The translations under genes were made by a program, and so were the position numbers. Under the pieces are notes generated by a model that was not told the DNA's origin, made no database searches, and was given only the letters and a program-made list of their open reading frames with translations. A stretch of DNA of 64,000 bases from Gammaproteobacteria bacterium. GTDB lineage: Bacteria > Pseudomonadota > Gammaproteobacteria > Ga0077536. The stretch lies in NCBI GenBank assembly GCA_016209015.1, contig JACQWY010000022.1, positions 124,001-188,000 of the forward strand, given 5' to 3'. Below are positions 52,122-61,308 of this stretch, piece by piece; the first letter of the stretch is position 1; each line of letters starts with the position of its first letter.

Positions 52122-53366
52122 TCAGAAGGCGGCGAGGAGGCCGATCATCGTTCCGGTCGTGAGCGTCGCGAGCATGCCCGCGGCGACGGCGCGCGGTCCG
52201 AGGCGAATGATCACCTCGCGCTTTTCGGGCACGAGCTGGCCCATGCCGCCGATGAGGATCCCGAGGCTGCCGATGTTCGCGAAGCCGCACATCGCGTAGG
52301 TCAGGATGAGCCGCGTGCGTTCCGAAAAGCCCGCGGCACCGCCGGTCGCGAAATCGACGTAGGCGATGAATTCGTTCAGCACCACCTTGATGCCGAGCAG
52401 CCGGCCGGCGCCCGGCGCCTCCGCCCACGGGATGCCCGTCAGCCAGGCGAGCGGCGCCATGCCCCAGCCGACGGCGCGTTCGAGCGTGAGCGGCGCGCCC
52501 GCGACGTCGGGCAGCGTCGCGCCGAGGATCAGATCCGCGAGCTTCACGAGCGCGACGAGCACGACGAGCATCGCCGCGATCTGCAACGCGAGCTCGAGGC
52601 CAGCGCGCGTCCCGTCGGCGATCGCGGCGACCGCGCTCGATGCGCCGCGTGGCGGCACCCAGTGGCCCGCCGTCGGCGTCGCGTCCTCGGGCACGATGAT
52701 CGGCGCGAAGACGAGCGCCGAGACGACGTTGATCATCGAGGCGACGAGCAGATGGCCGACGGCGCCCGGCACGAGCGGACCGATCAGCGTCGCGTAGATG
52801 ACGAGCACGGTGCCGGCGATCGTCGCCATGCCGGTCGTCATGAGCATGAAGAGCTCGGCCGTCGTCAGCTTCGAGAGATAGGGCCGGATGAGTAGCGGCG
52901 CCTCCACCATGCCGAGGAAGGCCGTCGCGACCGCGCCGAAACCGACCGCACCGCCGACGCGGAACACGCGTTCCAGCGCGAGCGCGAAGACGCGGACCAC
53001 GGCCGGCAGGATGCGCCAGTAGATGAGCAGCGAGGCGAGCGCGCTCAGCACGAGCACGAGCGGCAGCGCCTGGAAGGCGAGGATGAAACCCTGCGCCGGG
53101 GCCTTCACGTCGAACGGCGGCGCGGCGCCGCCGAGATAGCCGAAGACGAAACCCGTGCCGGCTTCCGTCGCCTTCTGCAGTGCGAGCACGGCGTCGTTCA
53201 ACTTCGCGAACACGCGCTGCGTGCCCGGCACGAAATGCAGGAACGCGGCGATCGCGAACTGGAAGGCGAGACCGAGCGCGACGCGCGGCCAGCGCACCGC
53301 GCCGCGCGCCGTGCTGAGCGCCCAGGCGATCGCGACGAAGACCGCGAGACCGAGAATTCCCTGCAT
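52122..53366 (-). CDS. NupC-type concentrative nucleoside transporter
   Basis: A 414-residue inner-membrane carrier with about nine helices. The strongly conserved CNT block is near the end: VLNEFIAYVDFATGG, RLILTYAMCGFANIGSLGILIGGMGQLVPEKR. MPERVFRVGG-like LERVFRVGGAVGFGAV lies in the middle. The family co-transports nucleosides with protons or sodium. It is downstream of the amidohydrolase gene by 34 bases on the same strand and probably co-transcribed. Confidence 0.94.
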   Translation of the reverse strand: MQGILGLAVFVAIAWALSTARGAVRWPRVALGLAFQFAIAAFLHFVPGTQRVFAKLNDAVLALQKATEAGTGFVFGYLGGAAPPFDVKAPAQGFILAFQALPLVLVLSALASLLIYWRILPAVVRVFALALERVFRVGGAVGFGAVATAFLGMVEAPLLIRPYLSKLTTAELFMLMTTGMATIAGTVLVIYATLIGPLVPGAVGHLLVASMINVVSALVFAPIIVPEDATPTAGHWVPPRGASSAVAAIADGTRAGLELALQIAAMLVVLVALVKLADLILGATLPDVAGAPLTLERAVGWGMAPLAWLTGIPWAEAPGAGRLLGIKVVLNEFIAYVDFATGGAAGFSERTRLILTYAMCGFANIGSLGILIGGMGQLVPEKREVIIRLGPRAVAAGMLATLTTGTMIGLLAAF

Positions 53367-53400
53367 CAGCCGGCCGCTCGTCCCTGGGCGTGCAAGTCGC

Positions 53401-54345
53401 TCAGCTCCGCGGGAAGTTGCACAGCACCTCGGTGTGCGCGGCGACGCACTCCGCGAGGCGCTCGAGGTGATAGCCGCCCTCGAGCAGCGAGATGAGGCGT
53501 CCCCCGGCGTAGTGATCGGCGATTTCGACGAGGCGTTCCGTCATCCACGCGAAGCAGGACGTCGAGAGCTGCACGTCGCCGAGCGGATCGTCGCGATGCG
53601 CGTCGAAGCCCGCGGAGATCAGCACGACGTCCGGTTTGAAAAGATCGAGCTTCGGGATGATCGATTCCATGAACGCGCGCTCGTAGGCGCTGTCCGTCGC
53701 GCCCGCCGGCATGGGGACGTTGAGCGTCGCGCCGGCGCCGGCGCCGATGCCGGTCTCGCTCGCGGAGCCGGTGCCCGGATAGTAGGGATACTGGTGCGTC
53801 GAGATGTAGAGGACGGAGGGATCCTCTTCGAAGATGTGCTGGGTGCCGTTGCCGTGGTGCACGTCCCAATCCACGATCGCGACCTTGCCGAGGCCGTGCC
53901 GGCGTTGCAGGTAGCGGGCGAGGATCGCGATGTTGTTGAACACGCAGAAGCCGAGCGCCTGTTCCGGCTCGGCATGGTGGCCGGGCGGACGCGCGAGCGC
54001 AAAGCCGTTGTGGATGCGGCCGTCGACGAGCGCATCGCCGAGCGCGAGCGCGCCGCCCACCGCGAGGAGCGCGACGTGATACGAGCTCTGGCAGATCGCG
54101 ACGTCCATGGAGTCGAAGAACGGATCGCCCGCTGCGCAGGCCGCGGCCGCGCGGCGGATGTAGGTCAGCGGATGGGCGTATTCGACCCACTGCAGATCCG
54201 CCTCCACGGGCCGCATCGCCGTGAACGTCCACGGGCAGTGCTCGAGATAGCGGCGCGCGGCGATGAGCCGTCCGGGCCGCTCCGGATGACCGGGGCCCGT
54301 GTCGTGTTCGAGATAGCGGGGGTCGTAGACTAAACCGGTTGCCAT
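53401..54345 (-). CDS. histone deacetylase-family (HDAC-like) amidohydrolase
   Basis: A 314-residue class II HDAC-like protein. Zinc ligands and catalytic residues are in ALARPPGHHAEPEQALGFC, VAIVDWDVHHGNGTQHIF and the C-terminal ISAGFDAHRDDPLG, LLEGGYHLE. Bacterial members deacetylate small molecules such as polyamines or acetylated metabolites. ATG 54345 follows AGGA with eight bases spacing. The CNT carrier downstream may link it to salvage of an acetylated nucleoside-like substrate (inference). Confidence 0.93.
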   Translation of the reverse strand: MATGLVYDPRYLEHDTGPGHPERPGRLIAARRYLEHCPWTFTAMRPVEADLQWVEYAHPLTYIRRAAAACAAGDPFFDSMDVAICQSSYHVALLAVGGALALGDALVDGRIHNGFALARPPGHHAEPEQALGFCVFNNIAILARYLQRRHGLGKVAIVDWDVHHGNGTQHIFEEDPSVLYISTHQYPYYPGTGSASETGIGAGAGATLNVPMPAGATDSAYERAFMESIIPKLDLFKPDVVLISAGFDAHRDDPLGDVQLSTSCFAWMTERLVEIADHYAGGRLISLLEGGYHLERLAECVAAHTEVLCNFPRS

Positions 54346-54720
54346 GGTCGTGTTCCTGAAGCTCTTGGGCGAAACCCCAGCGTGTTCGAGCGGCCTCTTG
54401 CCGGGCCGCTTGCTCGGCATCCTACCGTGCGTCGATGTTCCTGACGAGCGTGCGGGAACGGCGGTGGGTTCGGATCCGCCGGCGGCACGACGGCAATGCG
54501 GCTGAACGCGCTGCGCGCGTCGATCGGCGCGGTACAGGAGCTGCCGGCGAGGGAGGCGCATCGATTGCCGTGTTGCGCGCTCGGGATCCCTTCAGTCGGC
54601 GCTCTGGAAGCCGAGGGATGACCCGCGCTTGAATCGTTCCGTAAAGGTCATAGGCAGTGCTGGCGCGAGTTACCCGCACGCGTCAGACCCCGGCCGCCCG
54701 CCGTCCGCTACAATCCCGCC
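54346..54720. promoter_or_regulatory. 375-base divergent spacer with possible leaderless promoter
   Basis: No gene is supported here. On the plus strand TACAAT (54709-54714) is six bases before the GTG of the DMT transporter at 54721, which would put the transcription start at or next to the first codon; no Shine-Dalgarno or consensus -35 is seen. The rest is G+C-rich with nothing recognised. Confidence 0.35.
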
Positions 54721-55587
54721 GTGATCTGGTTTGCCCTCACCGTGCTCAGTGCCTTCATGTTCGCGACCGCCGATGCGTCGACGAAGCGCTGGTTCTCGCA
54801 GAGCGATCCCTGGGAAGTCGTCGGCGTGCGCTTCGTGTGGAGCGGCCTCATGCTCGCGCCGTGGGTGCTGGCGCAGGGCTTCGAAGCGCCCGATCCGCGC
54901 TTCTGGATCTGGCTCTGCACGCTCGCGCCGCTCGATCTGCTCGCGGTGTGGTTCTACGTCCGGGCGATCACCTCGGCGCCGCTCAGTCATACCTTGCCAT
55001 GGCAGTCGTTCTCGCCCGTCTTCTCCATCGTCACGGGCTACGTGCTGCTCGGCGAGGCGGTGACGGCGCGCGGGATCGGCGGCGTGATCTGCGTCGCGCT
55101 CGGCGCCTGGCTCCTGAGCACGACGGGCGCGGGGCAGGGCGGGGTGCTCGCGCCGCTGCGTTTCCTGTGGACGGAGCGCGGCCCGCGCGACATGCTCGTC
55201 GTCGCGCTGATCTTCAGCGTGACCTCCGTGCTCGGCAAGGGCGCGCTCGCCTACATGTCGGGTGCGCGCTTCGGACCGTTCTACGCGCTTTTCCTGGGGC
55301 TGTTCAGTTGGATCGTGATCGCCGCGCGGGGCGGCTCCATCCTCGCGGCGGCACGCCGCGAGCCGCGGGGCACGCTCGTCGTCGCGGGCGCGATGGCCGT
55401 GATGATCGCCGCGCACTTCCTCGCCATCGAGCACCTCACGGTCGCCTACATGATCGCCGTGAAGCGTACGAGCATGCTGTTCGGGATCCTCTATGGGGCG
55501 TGGCTGTTCCGGGAGCGGGACCTCGCGCGGAACCTGCTCGCGTCCGCCGTGATGCTCGGCGGGGTGGCGTTGATCCTGATTCCATGA
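54721..55587 (+). CDS. EamA/DMT-family transporter
   Basis: A 288-residue inner-membrane protein with about ten hydrophobic helices in two EamA repeats: WFALTVLSAFMFATADASTKRW opens the first and LIFSVTSVLGKGALAYMSG the second. The end of each repeat carries LGEAVTARGIGGVICVALGA and LFRERDLARNLLASAVMLGG. Such carriers move metabolites or amino acids; the substrate is unknown. It starts at GTG 54721 with a -10-like TACAAT only six bases upstream. Confidence 0.92.
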   Translation: MIWFALTVLSAFMFATADASTKRWFSQSDPWEVVGVRFVWSGLMLAPWVLAQGFEAPDPRFWIWLCTLAPLDLLAVWFYVRAITSAPLSHTLPWQSFSPVFSIVTGYVLLGEAVTARGIGGVICVALGAWLLSTTGAGQGGVLAPLRFLWTERGPRDMLVVALIFSVTSVLGKGALAYMSGARFGPFYALFLGLFSWIVIAARGGSILAAARREPRGTLVVAGAMAVMIAAHFLAIEHLTVAYMIAVKRTSMLFGILYGAWLFRERDLARNLLASAVMLGGVALILIP

Positions 55588-55659
55588 ATCACCTACGGAG
55601 CGAAGAGGCGACCGATGCGCCTCCTTCGTCGGCACATCCTATGAAGAAGCCCGGACGGG

Positions 55660-57444
55660 TCAGGGCTTCTTCGCGGTGTCTCCGGGCAGTGCGAAAGCGA
55701 TGATCTCGTCGCCCGTCGCGTAGCCGTAGAGCAGGTTGCCGCCCGCCGCGATCGCGACGTACTGCGTGCCGCCGACGCGGTACGTGACCGGCGGCGCGTT
55801 CGCGCCGGCACTCGCCTTGTGACTCCACAGCTTGCGGCCGTCCCCGGCATCGAACGCCGAGACCTCGCCATTGCCCTCGCCGGTGAAGAGGAGACCGCCC
55901 GCGGTCGCGAGCACGCCGCCGAGCAGCGGCTGCGGCGTCTTCGTCTGCCAGGCGATGCGGCCGCTCTCGAGATCGATCGCGGAGAGCAGCCCGTAGGCCG
56001 TGCCGGCCTCGGGCTTGAAGAACGTGTAGCTCGTCCACGGCCGGCCCGGCTGCGGCTCGAGCTTGCGCGAATAGTAGAACGCGGGGTGATGGATGCCCGC
56101 GACGTAGGCGCGATGGCCCGCCGCATCGAGGGCGGCCGGCGACCACGAGCACGCGCCGTACGCCGAGGGCTGGATCAACACACCGTCGGGCGTGGGGCGC
56201 TTGAAGAGATTCTGCTGGGGTACGAAGGCCTCCGATTTCAGCACGAGCTCGCCGGTATCGCGATCGTGCAGATAGAACCAGCCGGTCTTCGAAGCCTCGC
56301 CGACGACTTCGCGCGGCTTGCCGTTCACGGTGACCGTCGTCAGCACGGGCGGGCTCGCGACGTCATAGCCCCAGCGGTCGTGCGGCACCTGCTGATAGGC
56401 CCAGCGCAGCTTGCCGGTCTTCAACTCCAGCGCGACGAGACTGATGGTGTTCAGGTTGTCGCCGGGGCGCGTCGAGTCGTCCATCTGCGGCGCGGGATTG
56501 CCGGTGCCGAGGTAGAGCAGGCCGCGCGCGCGGTCGATCGCAGGCGTCGTCCACACCGAGCCGCCGCCGTAGCGCCAGGTCTCGGGATAGCGCTCGAACG
56601 CCGCGCGCTCCGCCGCGACGTCGCGATCGAGCGGCGCGCCGTCCGCGGTCTTCGTGACGAATGCGCCTTCCCAGCCGTGCTCGGGCACGACATACCAGCG
56701 CCACACCTCACGGCCGGTCTTCGCGTCGAGCGCGACGAGGAAGCCGCGCAGACCCATATTCTCGCCGCCGAGGCCGGCGACCGAGAGCAGCGTCTCGCCC
56801 TTCTCCTTGATTTCGACGTGCAGGCCGTAGCCCGCGCCGGTCACGCCGGCGAGCACGAGGCCGTCGACGATCTGCGGCGCCATGTTCGCGGTGATGCCGG
56901 TGTGGCCCGTCTGCTTCGCGCCTTCGAGCTCGCGCTCGCCGAGCAGTTGCGCGAGCTGCTCGCTGCCTGCCGTCGACTTGTCGGCGAGCGGCGTCTCCCA
57001 GCGCTTCGTACCGGTCTTCGCGTCGAGCGCGACGACGTGCGCATCGAGCGTCGCCATGTAGACGAGACCGTCGCCGACCGCGACGCCGCGGTTCGCGGGG
57101 CCGCAGCAGGTCGCCTTGTCCTCGATCGGGTGTTCGTAGTGCCAGCGCTCCTTGCCGGTCGCGGCATCGAGCGCGACGACGTGATTCCACGGCGTGCTGA
57201 CGTACATCGTGCCGTCGACGACGATGGGGGTCGCCTGGAACGTGTCCTTCATGCCGGTGTGATAGCTCCAGCGTGGCACGAGCTTCGCGACGTTGCCGCG
57301 GTCGATCGCCGCGAGCGCGCTGTAACGCGTGTTGCCGTAGTCGAGCCCGTAGAGCGGCCAGTCGCGATCGCCGTCGGCGGCGTGGACCGGGAACGCGAAA
57401 CCGAGGATGGCGCCGACGGGCGCCAGCAGGCGTGCGATGCGCAT
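55660..57444 (-). CDS. PQQ-dependent quinoprotein dehydrogenase
   Basis: A 594-residue protein with a signal peptide (about 1-23, ending HAAD) and an eight-bladed propeller (WDxxxG-like repeats such as VVALDAKTGTKRWETPL). A vicinal Cys113-Cys114 pair (ATCCGPANRG) and metal-binding Glu228 (GGEN) and Asn316 (GTGNP) fit quinoprotein alcohol dehydrogenases. The motif normally HDxWDxD is HDRWGYD (355-361), so the expected catalytic Asp is Gly359 while the +2 Asp is retained. No fused cytochrome. It should act on an alcohol or sugar in the periplasm if active. Confidence 0.88.
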   Translation of the reverse strand: MRIARLLAPVGAILGFAFPVHAADGDRDWPLYGLDYGNTRYSALAAIDRGNVAKLVPRWSYHTGMKDTFQATPIVVDGTMYVSTPWNHVVALDAATGKERWHYEHPIEDKATCCGPANRGVAVGDGLVYMATLDAHVVALDAKTGTKRWETPLADKSTAGSEQLAQLLGERELEGAKQTGHTGITANMAPQIVDGLVLAGVTGAGYGLHVEIKEKGETLLSVAGLGGENMGLRGFLVALDAKTGREVWRWYVVPEHGWEGAFVTKTADGAPLDRDVAAERAAFERYPETWRYGGGSVWTTPAIDRARGLLYLGTGNPAPQMDDSTRPGDNLNTISLVALELKTGKLRWAYQQVPHDRWGYDVASPPVLTTVTVNGKPREVVGEASKTGWFYLHDRDTGELVLKSEAFVPQQNLFKRPTPDGVLIQPSAYGACSWSPAALDAAGHRAYVAGIHHPAFYYSRKLEPQPGRPWTSYTFFKPEAGTAYGLLSAIDLESGRIAWQTKTPQPLLGGVLATAGGLLFTGEGNGEVSAFDAGDGRKLWSHKASAGANAPPVTYRVGGTQYVAIAAGGNLLYGYATGDEIIAFALPGDTAKKP

Positions 57445-57514
57445 GGTCTCCCTCCGTGGGCCGGCGCGCGCCGGCCGAATGGCGATTGCCGCCGTCCTGG
57501 CGGTATCGCTCTGC

Positions 57515-59647
57515 TCAGTGTTGCGGGGCGTTCGTCGCGAGACTGCTGGGCGCGGCGACCCGGATCACGTCGCGCAGCACCTTGCCGGCTTCCTCGAGCA
57601 CCACGTCGAACTTGTCGCCGTCCTTCTTGCGCGTCGCGAAGTCGTCGCCGTCGTCGGCCTCGGCGGTGTCTTCCTCGGCGGCGGGCTTCTCGGGCAGCGG
57701 CTTCGCGCCGTGCGCGACGCGGATCTGGTTCTCCCGTTCGCGCTGCTCCCGGCGCTGCTTGTCGTGCTCCTGCTTGCGCTTCGATTCGAGCAGCGAGAGC
57801 TCCTTCTGATCGCGCGCTTCCTGCAGCGCGCGCTCCTGGGCGAGCAGCGCCTGGAAGCCCGAGTCGCCCTGCACGCGCTCGCTGTGCTCCTTGGCGACCC
57901 GCGTGAGATTCCCCGGCACCTTGTTCGCCGGCGTGAACTGCACGGGCGGGATCTCGGCGAAGGGCAGGGCGTTCTCGAGCGCACGTTCGCCGACGTGGTC
58001 GTTGCTGAAGCCGCTCGGGAACGCGATGTCCGGCACGACGCCTCGATGCTGCGTGCTCGCGCCCTCGACGCGGAAGAACTGCGCGATCGTCGCCTTCAAC
58101 TGGCCGAGCTTGCCCTGCGAATCCTCGTCGAAGCGGTTCAGATCCACGAGATTCTGCACCGTGCCCTTGCCGAACGTCGGCTCGCCGAGGATCACGCCGC
58201 GCTTGTAGTCCTGGATCGCGCCGGCGAAGATTTCCGAGGCCGAGGCGCTGTTGCCGTCGACGAGCACTGCGAGCGGACCGTCGTAGGCGACGCCTTCCTC
58301 GGTATCGCGCTCGATCTGCACCTTGCCCTGGGAGTTCTTGACCTGCACCACGGGGCCGGGACCGACGAACAGGCCCGTGAGCTCGGTGGCTTCGGCGAGC
58401 GAGCCGCCGCCGTTGCCGCGCAGATCGATGATGATGCCGGAGACGTTGTCCTTCTTCAGCTCCTTGAGCAGCTTGCGCACGTCGCGCGTCGTGCTGCGAT
58501 AGTTCTCGTCGCCCGCCATGCGCGCGTCGAAATCCATGTAGAACGTCGGCAGCTCGATGACGCCGATACGCATCTTCGCGCTGGCATCGGGAACCTCGAT
58601 GACGGACTTCTGCGCCGCCTGCTCCTCGAGCTGGATCGTGTTGCGGATGAGCTTGACGGTCTTGCTCGGGCCGTCGAGGCCCGCGCCCTTCGGCAGCACC
58701 TGCAGGCGGACGACGGAATTCTTCGGGCCGCGGATCAAATCCACCACGTCGTCGAGACGCCAGCCGACGACGTCGACGAAGTCGCCGCTCTCGCCCTGGC
58801 CGATGCCGGTGATGCGATCGTCGGCGTGGAGCTTGCCGCTCTTGTCCGCCGGGCCGCCTTTGACGATCTCGCGCACGAGCGTGTACTCGTTGTCGTTCTG
58901 CAGGACCGCGCCGATGCCCTCGAGCGAAAGGCTCATGCGGATCTTGAAGTTCTCCGAGGTCCGCGGCGAGAAGTAGTCCGTGTGCGGATCGATCGACGTC
59001 GTATAGGCGTTGATGAACATCTGGAAGACGTCTTCGGCGTTGATCTGCTCGGTGCGGCGGACGATGCCGTCGTAACGCTTGCGCAGCGTCGCCTTGATGT
59101 CCTTCGGCTGCTTGCCGGAGAGACGCAGCGACAGCACGTCGTTCTTCACGCGCTTTCGCCACAGCTCGTCGAGCTCGGTCACGGACGTCGCCCAGGGCGC
59201 CTTCTCGCGATCGAAGGCGAAGTTCTCGTCGACCCCGAAATCGAAATTCTGATCGAGCAACGCATCGGCTTTCTGCATGCGTTCCTCGACCCGCTTCCGA
59301 TACTGCACGAAGATGTCGTACACCGGCTGCAGCTCCGAGGCGCGCAGGTAGTCGTCGATCCTGTCGCGGTGCCGGGCGAATGAATCGAGGTCGGACTGCA
59401 GGAAGTAGCTCTTCGTCGGATCGAGCGACTTCAGATAGCGATCGAAGATGGCACGGGACATCTCGTCGTCGAGCGCCGCCTTGCGATAGTGGTAATTCGC
59501 GATGAAGTGGGTGATCAGCCGCGTCGCGCGGCGATGCTCCGGCGACGGCGTCAGCTCCTTGACCGGGATGATGGGCGCGGCGGCGAAAGCGGGCGCGTCC
59601 GCCAGCGCCAACAGGGCGACGCAGGCGAGTACCAGAAGATTTTTCAT
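57515..59647 (-). CDS. prc: carboxy-terminal processing (tail-specific) protease Prc, S41 family
   Basis: A 710-residue periplasmic protease with a signal peptide (about 1-22). The architecture is Prc-like: N-terminal helical region (DDEMSRAIFDRYLKSLDPTKSYFL), PDZ domain (about 240-330, IGAVLQNDNEYTLVREIVKGGPADKSG), S41 domain with Ser in VDGNSASASEIFAGAI and Lys in GEPTFGKGTVQ, and a C-terminal DUF3340-like charged region rich in Arg/Gln/Glu (about 600-700). Prc trims penicillin-binding protein 3 and other envelope proteins in E. coli. ATG 59647 has AGGTG close by. Confidence 0.94.
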   Translation of the reverse strand: MKNLLVLACVALLALADAPAFAAAPIIPVKELTPSPEHRRATRLITHFIANYHYRKAALDDEMSRAIFDRYLKSLDPTKSYFLQSDLDSFARHRDRIDDYLRASELQPVYDIFVQYRKRVEERMQKADALLDQNFDFGVDENFAFDREKAPWATSVTELDELWRKRVKNDVLSLRLSGKQPKDIKATLRKRYDGIVRRTEQINAEDVFQMFINAYTTSIDPHTDYFSPRTSENFKIRMSLSLEGIGAVLQNDNEYTLVREIVKGGPADKSGKLHADDRITGIGQGESGDFVDVVGWRLDDVVDLIRGPKNSVVRLQVLPKGAGLDGPSKTVKLIRNTIQLEEQAAQKSVIEVPDASAKMRIGVIELPTFYMDFDARMAGDENYRSTTRDVRKLLKELKKDNVSGIIIDLRGNGGGSLAEATELTGLFVGPGPVVQVKNSQGKVQIERDTEEGVAYDGPLAVLVDGNSASASEIFAGAIQDYKRGVILGEPTFGKGTVQNLVDLNRFDEDSQGKLGQLKATIAQFFRVEGASTQHRGVVPDIAFPSGFSNDHVGERALENALPFAEIPPVQFTPANKVPGNLTRVAKEHSERVQGDSGFQALLAQERALQEARDQKELSLLESKRKQEHDKQRREQRERENQIRVAHGAKPLPEKPAAEEDTAEADDGDDFATRKKDGDKFDVVLEEAGKVLRDVIRVAAPSSLATNAPQH

Positions 59648-59825
59648 ATCACCTGTAAACAAACCGAGCAAATGGGGTTGGGCCTAGGGCGGCCGTTCTG
59701 CGTTCTGAGCGGCGGCGCCAGTGTAGCGTATCCGGTACGTTTTGGCTTGAAATTATCGCGCTGGATCCGGGCGCTGCGCCGGTCGTCGTTTGCCTCTTCG
59801 GGTCGTCCTCCGTCACACTGCGACG

Positions 59826-60941
59826 ATGATCCCGACCCTTGAATTCATCGCCACCGAAGACGCGCTCGCTCTCGCCGGGGCGCGCCTGGCGCAGTCGCCG
59901 TGGCTCGCCATCGATACCGAGTTCATGCGCGTCAGCACGTATTACCCGGAGCTCTGCCTCGTGCAGGTCGCCACTGCGACCGAGCTCCTGTGCATCGACA
60001 CGCTCGCGCTGCCCGAACCCGTGCCGCTGCTGCGACTGCTCGAGGACCCCGGCCGGGAAAAGCTGATCCACGCCGGGCGGCAGGACCTCGAAGTGCTGCT
60101 GCTCCTCGCGGGGATCGTGCCGGCTCCCGTATTCGACACTCAAATCGCCGCCGCGTTGCTCGGCCATCCCGATCAGGTGTCCTACGCGTGGCTCGTCGAG
60201 AAGTTCTGCGGTGTCGCGCTCGACAAATCGCAGACCCGCACGGACTGGAAACGCCGGCCGCTCTCGCCCGAGCAGGTGCGGTACGCGGCGATGGATTGCT
60301 GGTACCTGAGCGCGGTCGCCGGCGTGCTGAAGGAAGAGCTCGCCGCGAACGGCAAGCTCGGGTGGTGCGAGGAGGAATGCGCCCGGCTCGTGCGGCCCGC
60401 GGCATATCGCGCGGAGCCCGAGCTCGCCTGGCAGCGCGTGAAAGGGATCGGTCAGCTCACGCCCGGGCAGTTCCCGGCGGCAATGCGGCTCGCGGCCTGG
60501 CGCGAGCGGCTCGCGCAGGCCGCGAACCGGCCGCGCGGCTGGATCCTGAAGGACGATGTGCTGCTCGCCCTCGTACGGGAAGGCCCGACGACGCGTGCCG
60601 CGGTCGCGGGCCTGCCGGGCATGCCGCCGGCATTCGCCCGGCGCCACGCCGATGCCGTGCTCGAGCTGCTCCATGCGGCGACGGCGCCGGCCGCCGTCGA
60701 TCTCGGGGCGCTGCCGCGGCGGCTCGCGCCGGAAGAGGCGAAGATCGTCGAGAGGTTGATGGCCGGCGTGCAGGAACGTGCCACGGCGCTTGCCGTCGTC
60801 GCGCCGCTCATCGCGTCGCGCAAGGATCTCGAAGCCGCGGTCCGCGGGCGGCGGGATCTGCGCATCTTCGAAGGCTGGCGGGCCGAGGTCCTCGGCGAAG
60901 TGCTGCGGGCGGAACTGCCGCCCGCGGGCGATCAGAGATAG
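59826..60941 (+). CDS. rnd: ribonuclease D
   Basis: A 371-residue 3'-5' exoribonuclease. The DEDDy motifs are AIDTEFMR (Asp, Glu), HAGRQDLEVL (Asp) and VRYAAMDCWYL (Tyr/Asp). A single HRDC domain (about 205-285, LAAWRERLAQAANRPRGWILKDDVLLAL) and a C-terminal region follow. The enzyme trims the 3' ends of tRNA precursors. ATG 59826 is the family start. Its last ten bases overlap a gene coming the other way. Confidence 0.94.
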   Translation: MIPTLEFIATEDALALAGARLAQSPWLAIDTEFMRVSTYYPELCLVQVATATELLCIDTLALPEPVPLLRLLEDPGREKLIHAGRQDLEVLLLLAGIVPAPVFDTQIAAALLGHPDQVSYAWLVEKFCGVALDKSQTRTDWKRRPLSPEQVRYAAMDCWYLSAVAGVLKEELAANGKLGWCEEECARLVRPAAYRAEPELAWQRVKGIGQLTPGQFPAAMRLAAWRERLAQAANRPRGWILKDDVLLALVREGPTTRAAVAGLPGMPPAFARRHADAVLELLHAATAPAAVDLGALPRRLAPEEAKIVERLMAGVQERATALAVVAPLIASRKDLEAAVRGRRDLRIFEGWRAEVLGEVLRAELPPAGDQR

Positions 60942-61243
60942 TGCGCGAGCTCGCGCTCGAAACTCGGGAAGTACATGTTGATGACGTTGATGTCGAAGCT
61001 CTTCAGGATGTCCGTCTTCGATTCGCGCTCGAGCAGGAACGTGAACGCCGCCTCGATGCAGCGCTGCGGTGTCGTCTCGGCGTGGTTACGGGTGAGCCGC
61101 TCGTAGGTCTCCCGCTTCAGCGTGACCCGGTGGCGCGTGCTCCCGGCGGAATCCGAGATCGTCACGTTGAACACCATCGGCTCCGTGTCCGACTTCATTT
61201 CGATTTCGATCATGCGCGCAGGGTTCGAATGTGTGACGGTCAT
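60932..61243 (-). CDS. conserved-looking hypothetical protein, 103 residues
   Basis: Not recognised. The product has SDTEPMVFNVTISDSAG (beta), a basic segment RHRVTLKRETYERLTRNHAE and a long helix/coil (CIEAAFTFLLERESKTDILKSFDINVINMYFPSFERELAHYL). It is soluble, with no signal. Two starts are possible: ATG 61243 (no good ribosome site) or ATG 61213. Its 3' end overlaps rnd by ten bases tail-to-tail. Composition differs from shadow frames (many aromatic and aliphatic residues). Confidence 0.75.
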   Translation of the reverse strand: MTVTHSNPARMIEIEMKSDTEPMVFNVTISDSAGSTRHRVTLKRETYERLTRNHAETTPQRCIEAAFTFLLERESKTDILKSFDINVINMYFPSFERELAHYL

Positions 61244-61308
61244 ATGCTACGCGGTTTCCGGTGGATCACAATCGGGCGGCCGCGCACGCGTCGGCCCGTT
61301 CGCGGTTT

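Noticed and set aside
55819-57906. A 695-codon plus-strand frame opposite the PQQ dehydrogenase and Prc genes
   Set aside because: It spans two real genes and their spacer, and the composition is that of an antisense frame.
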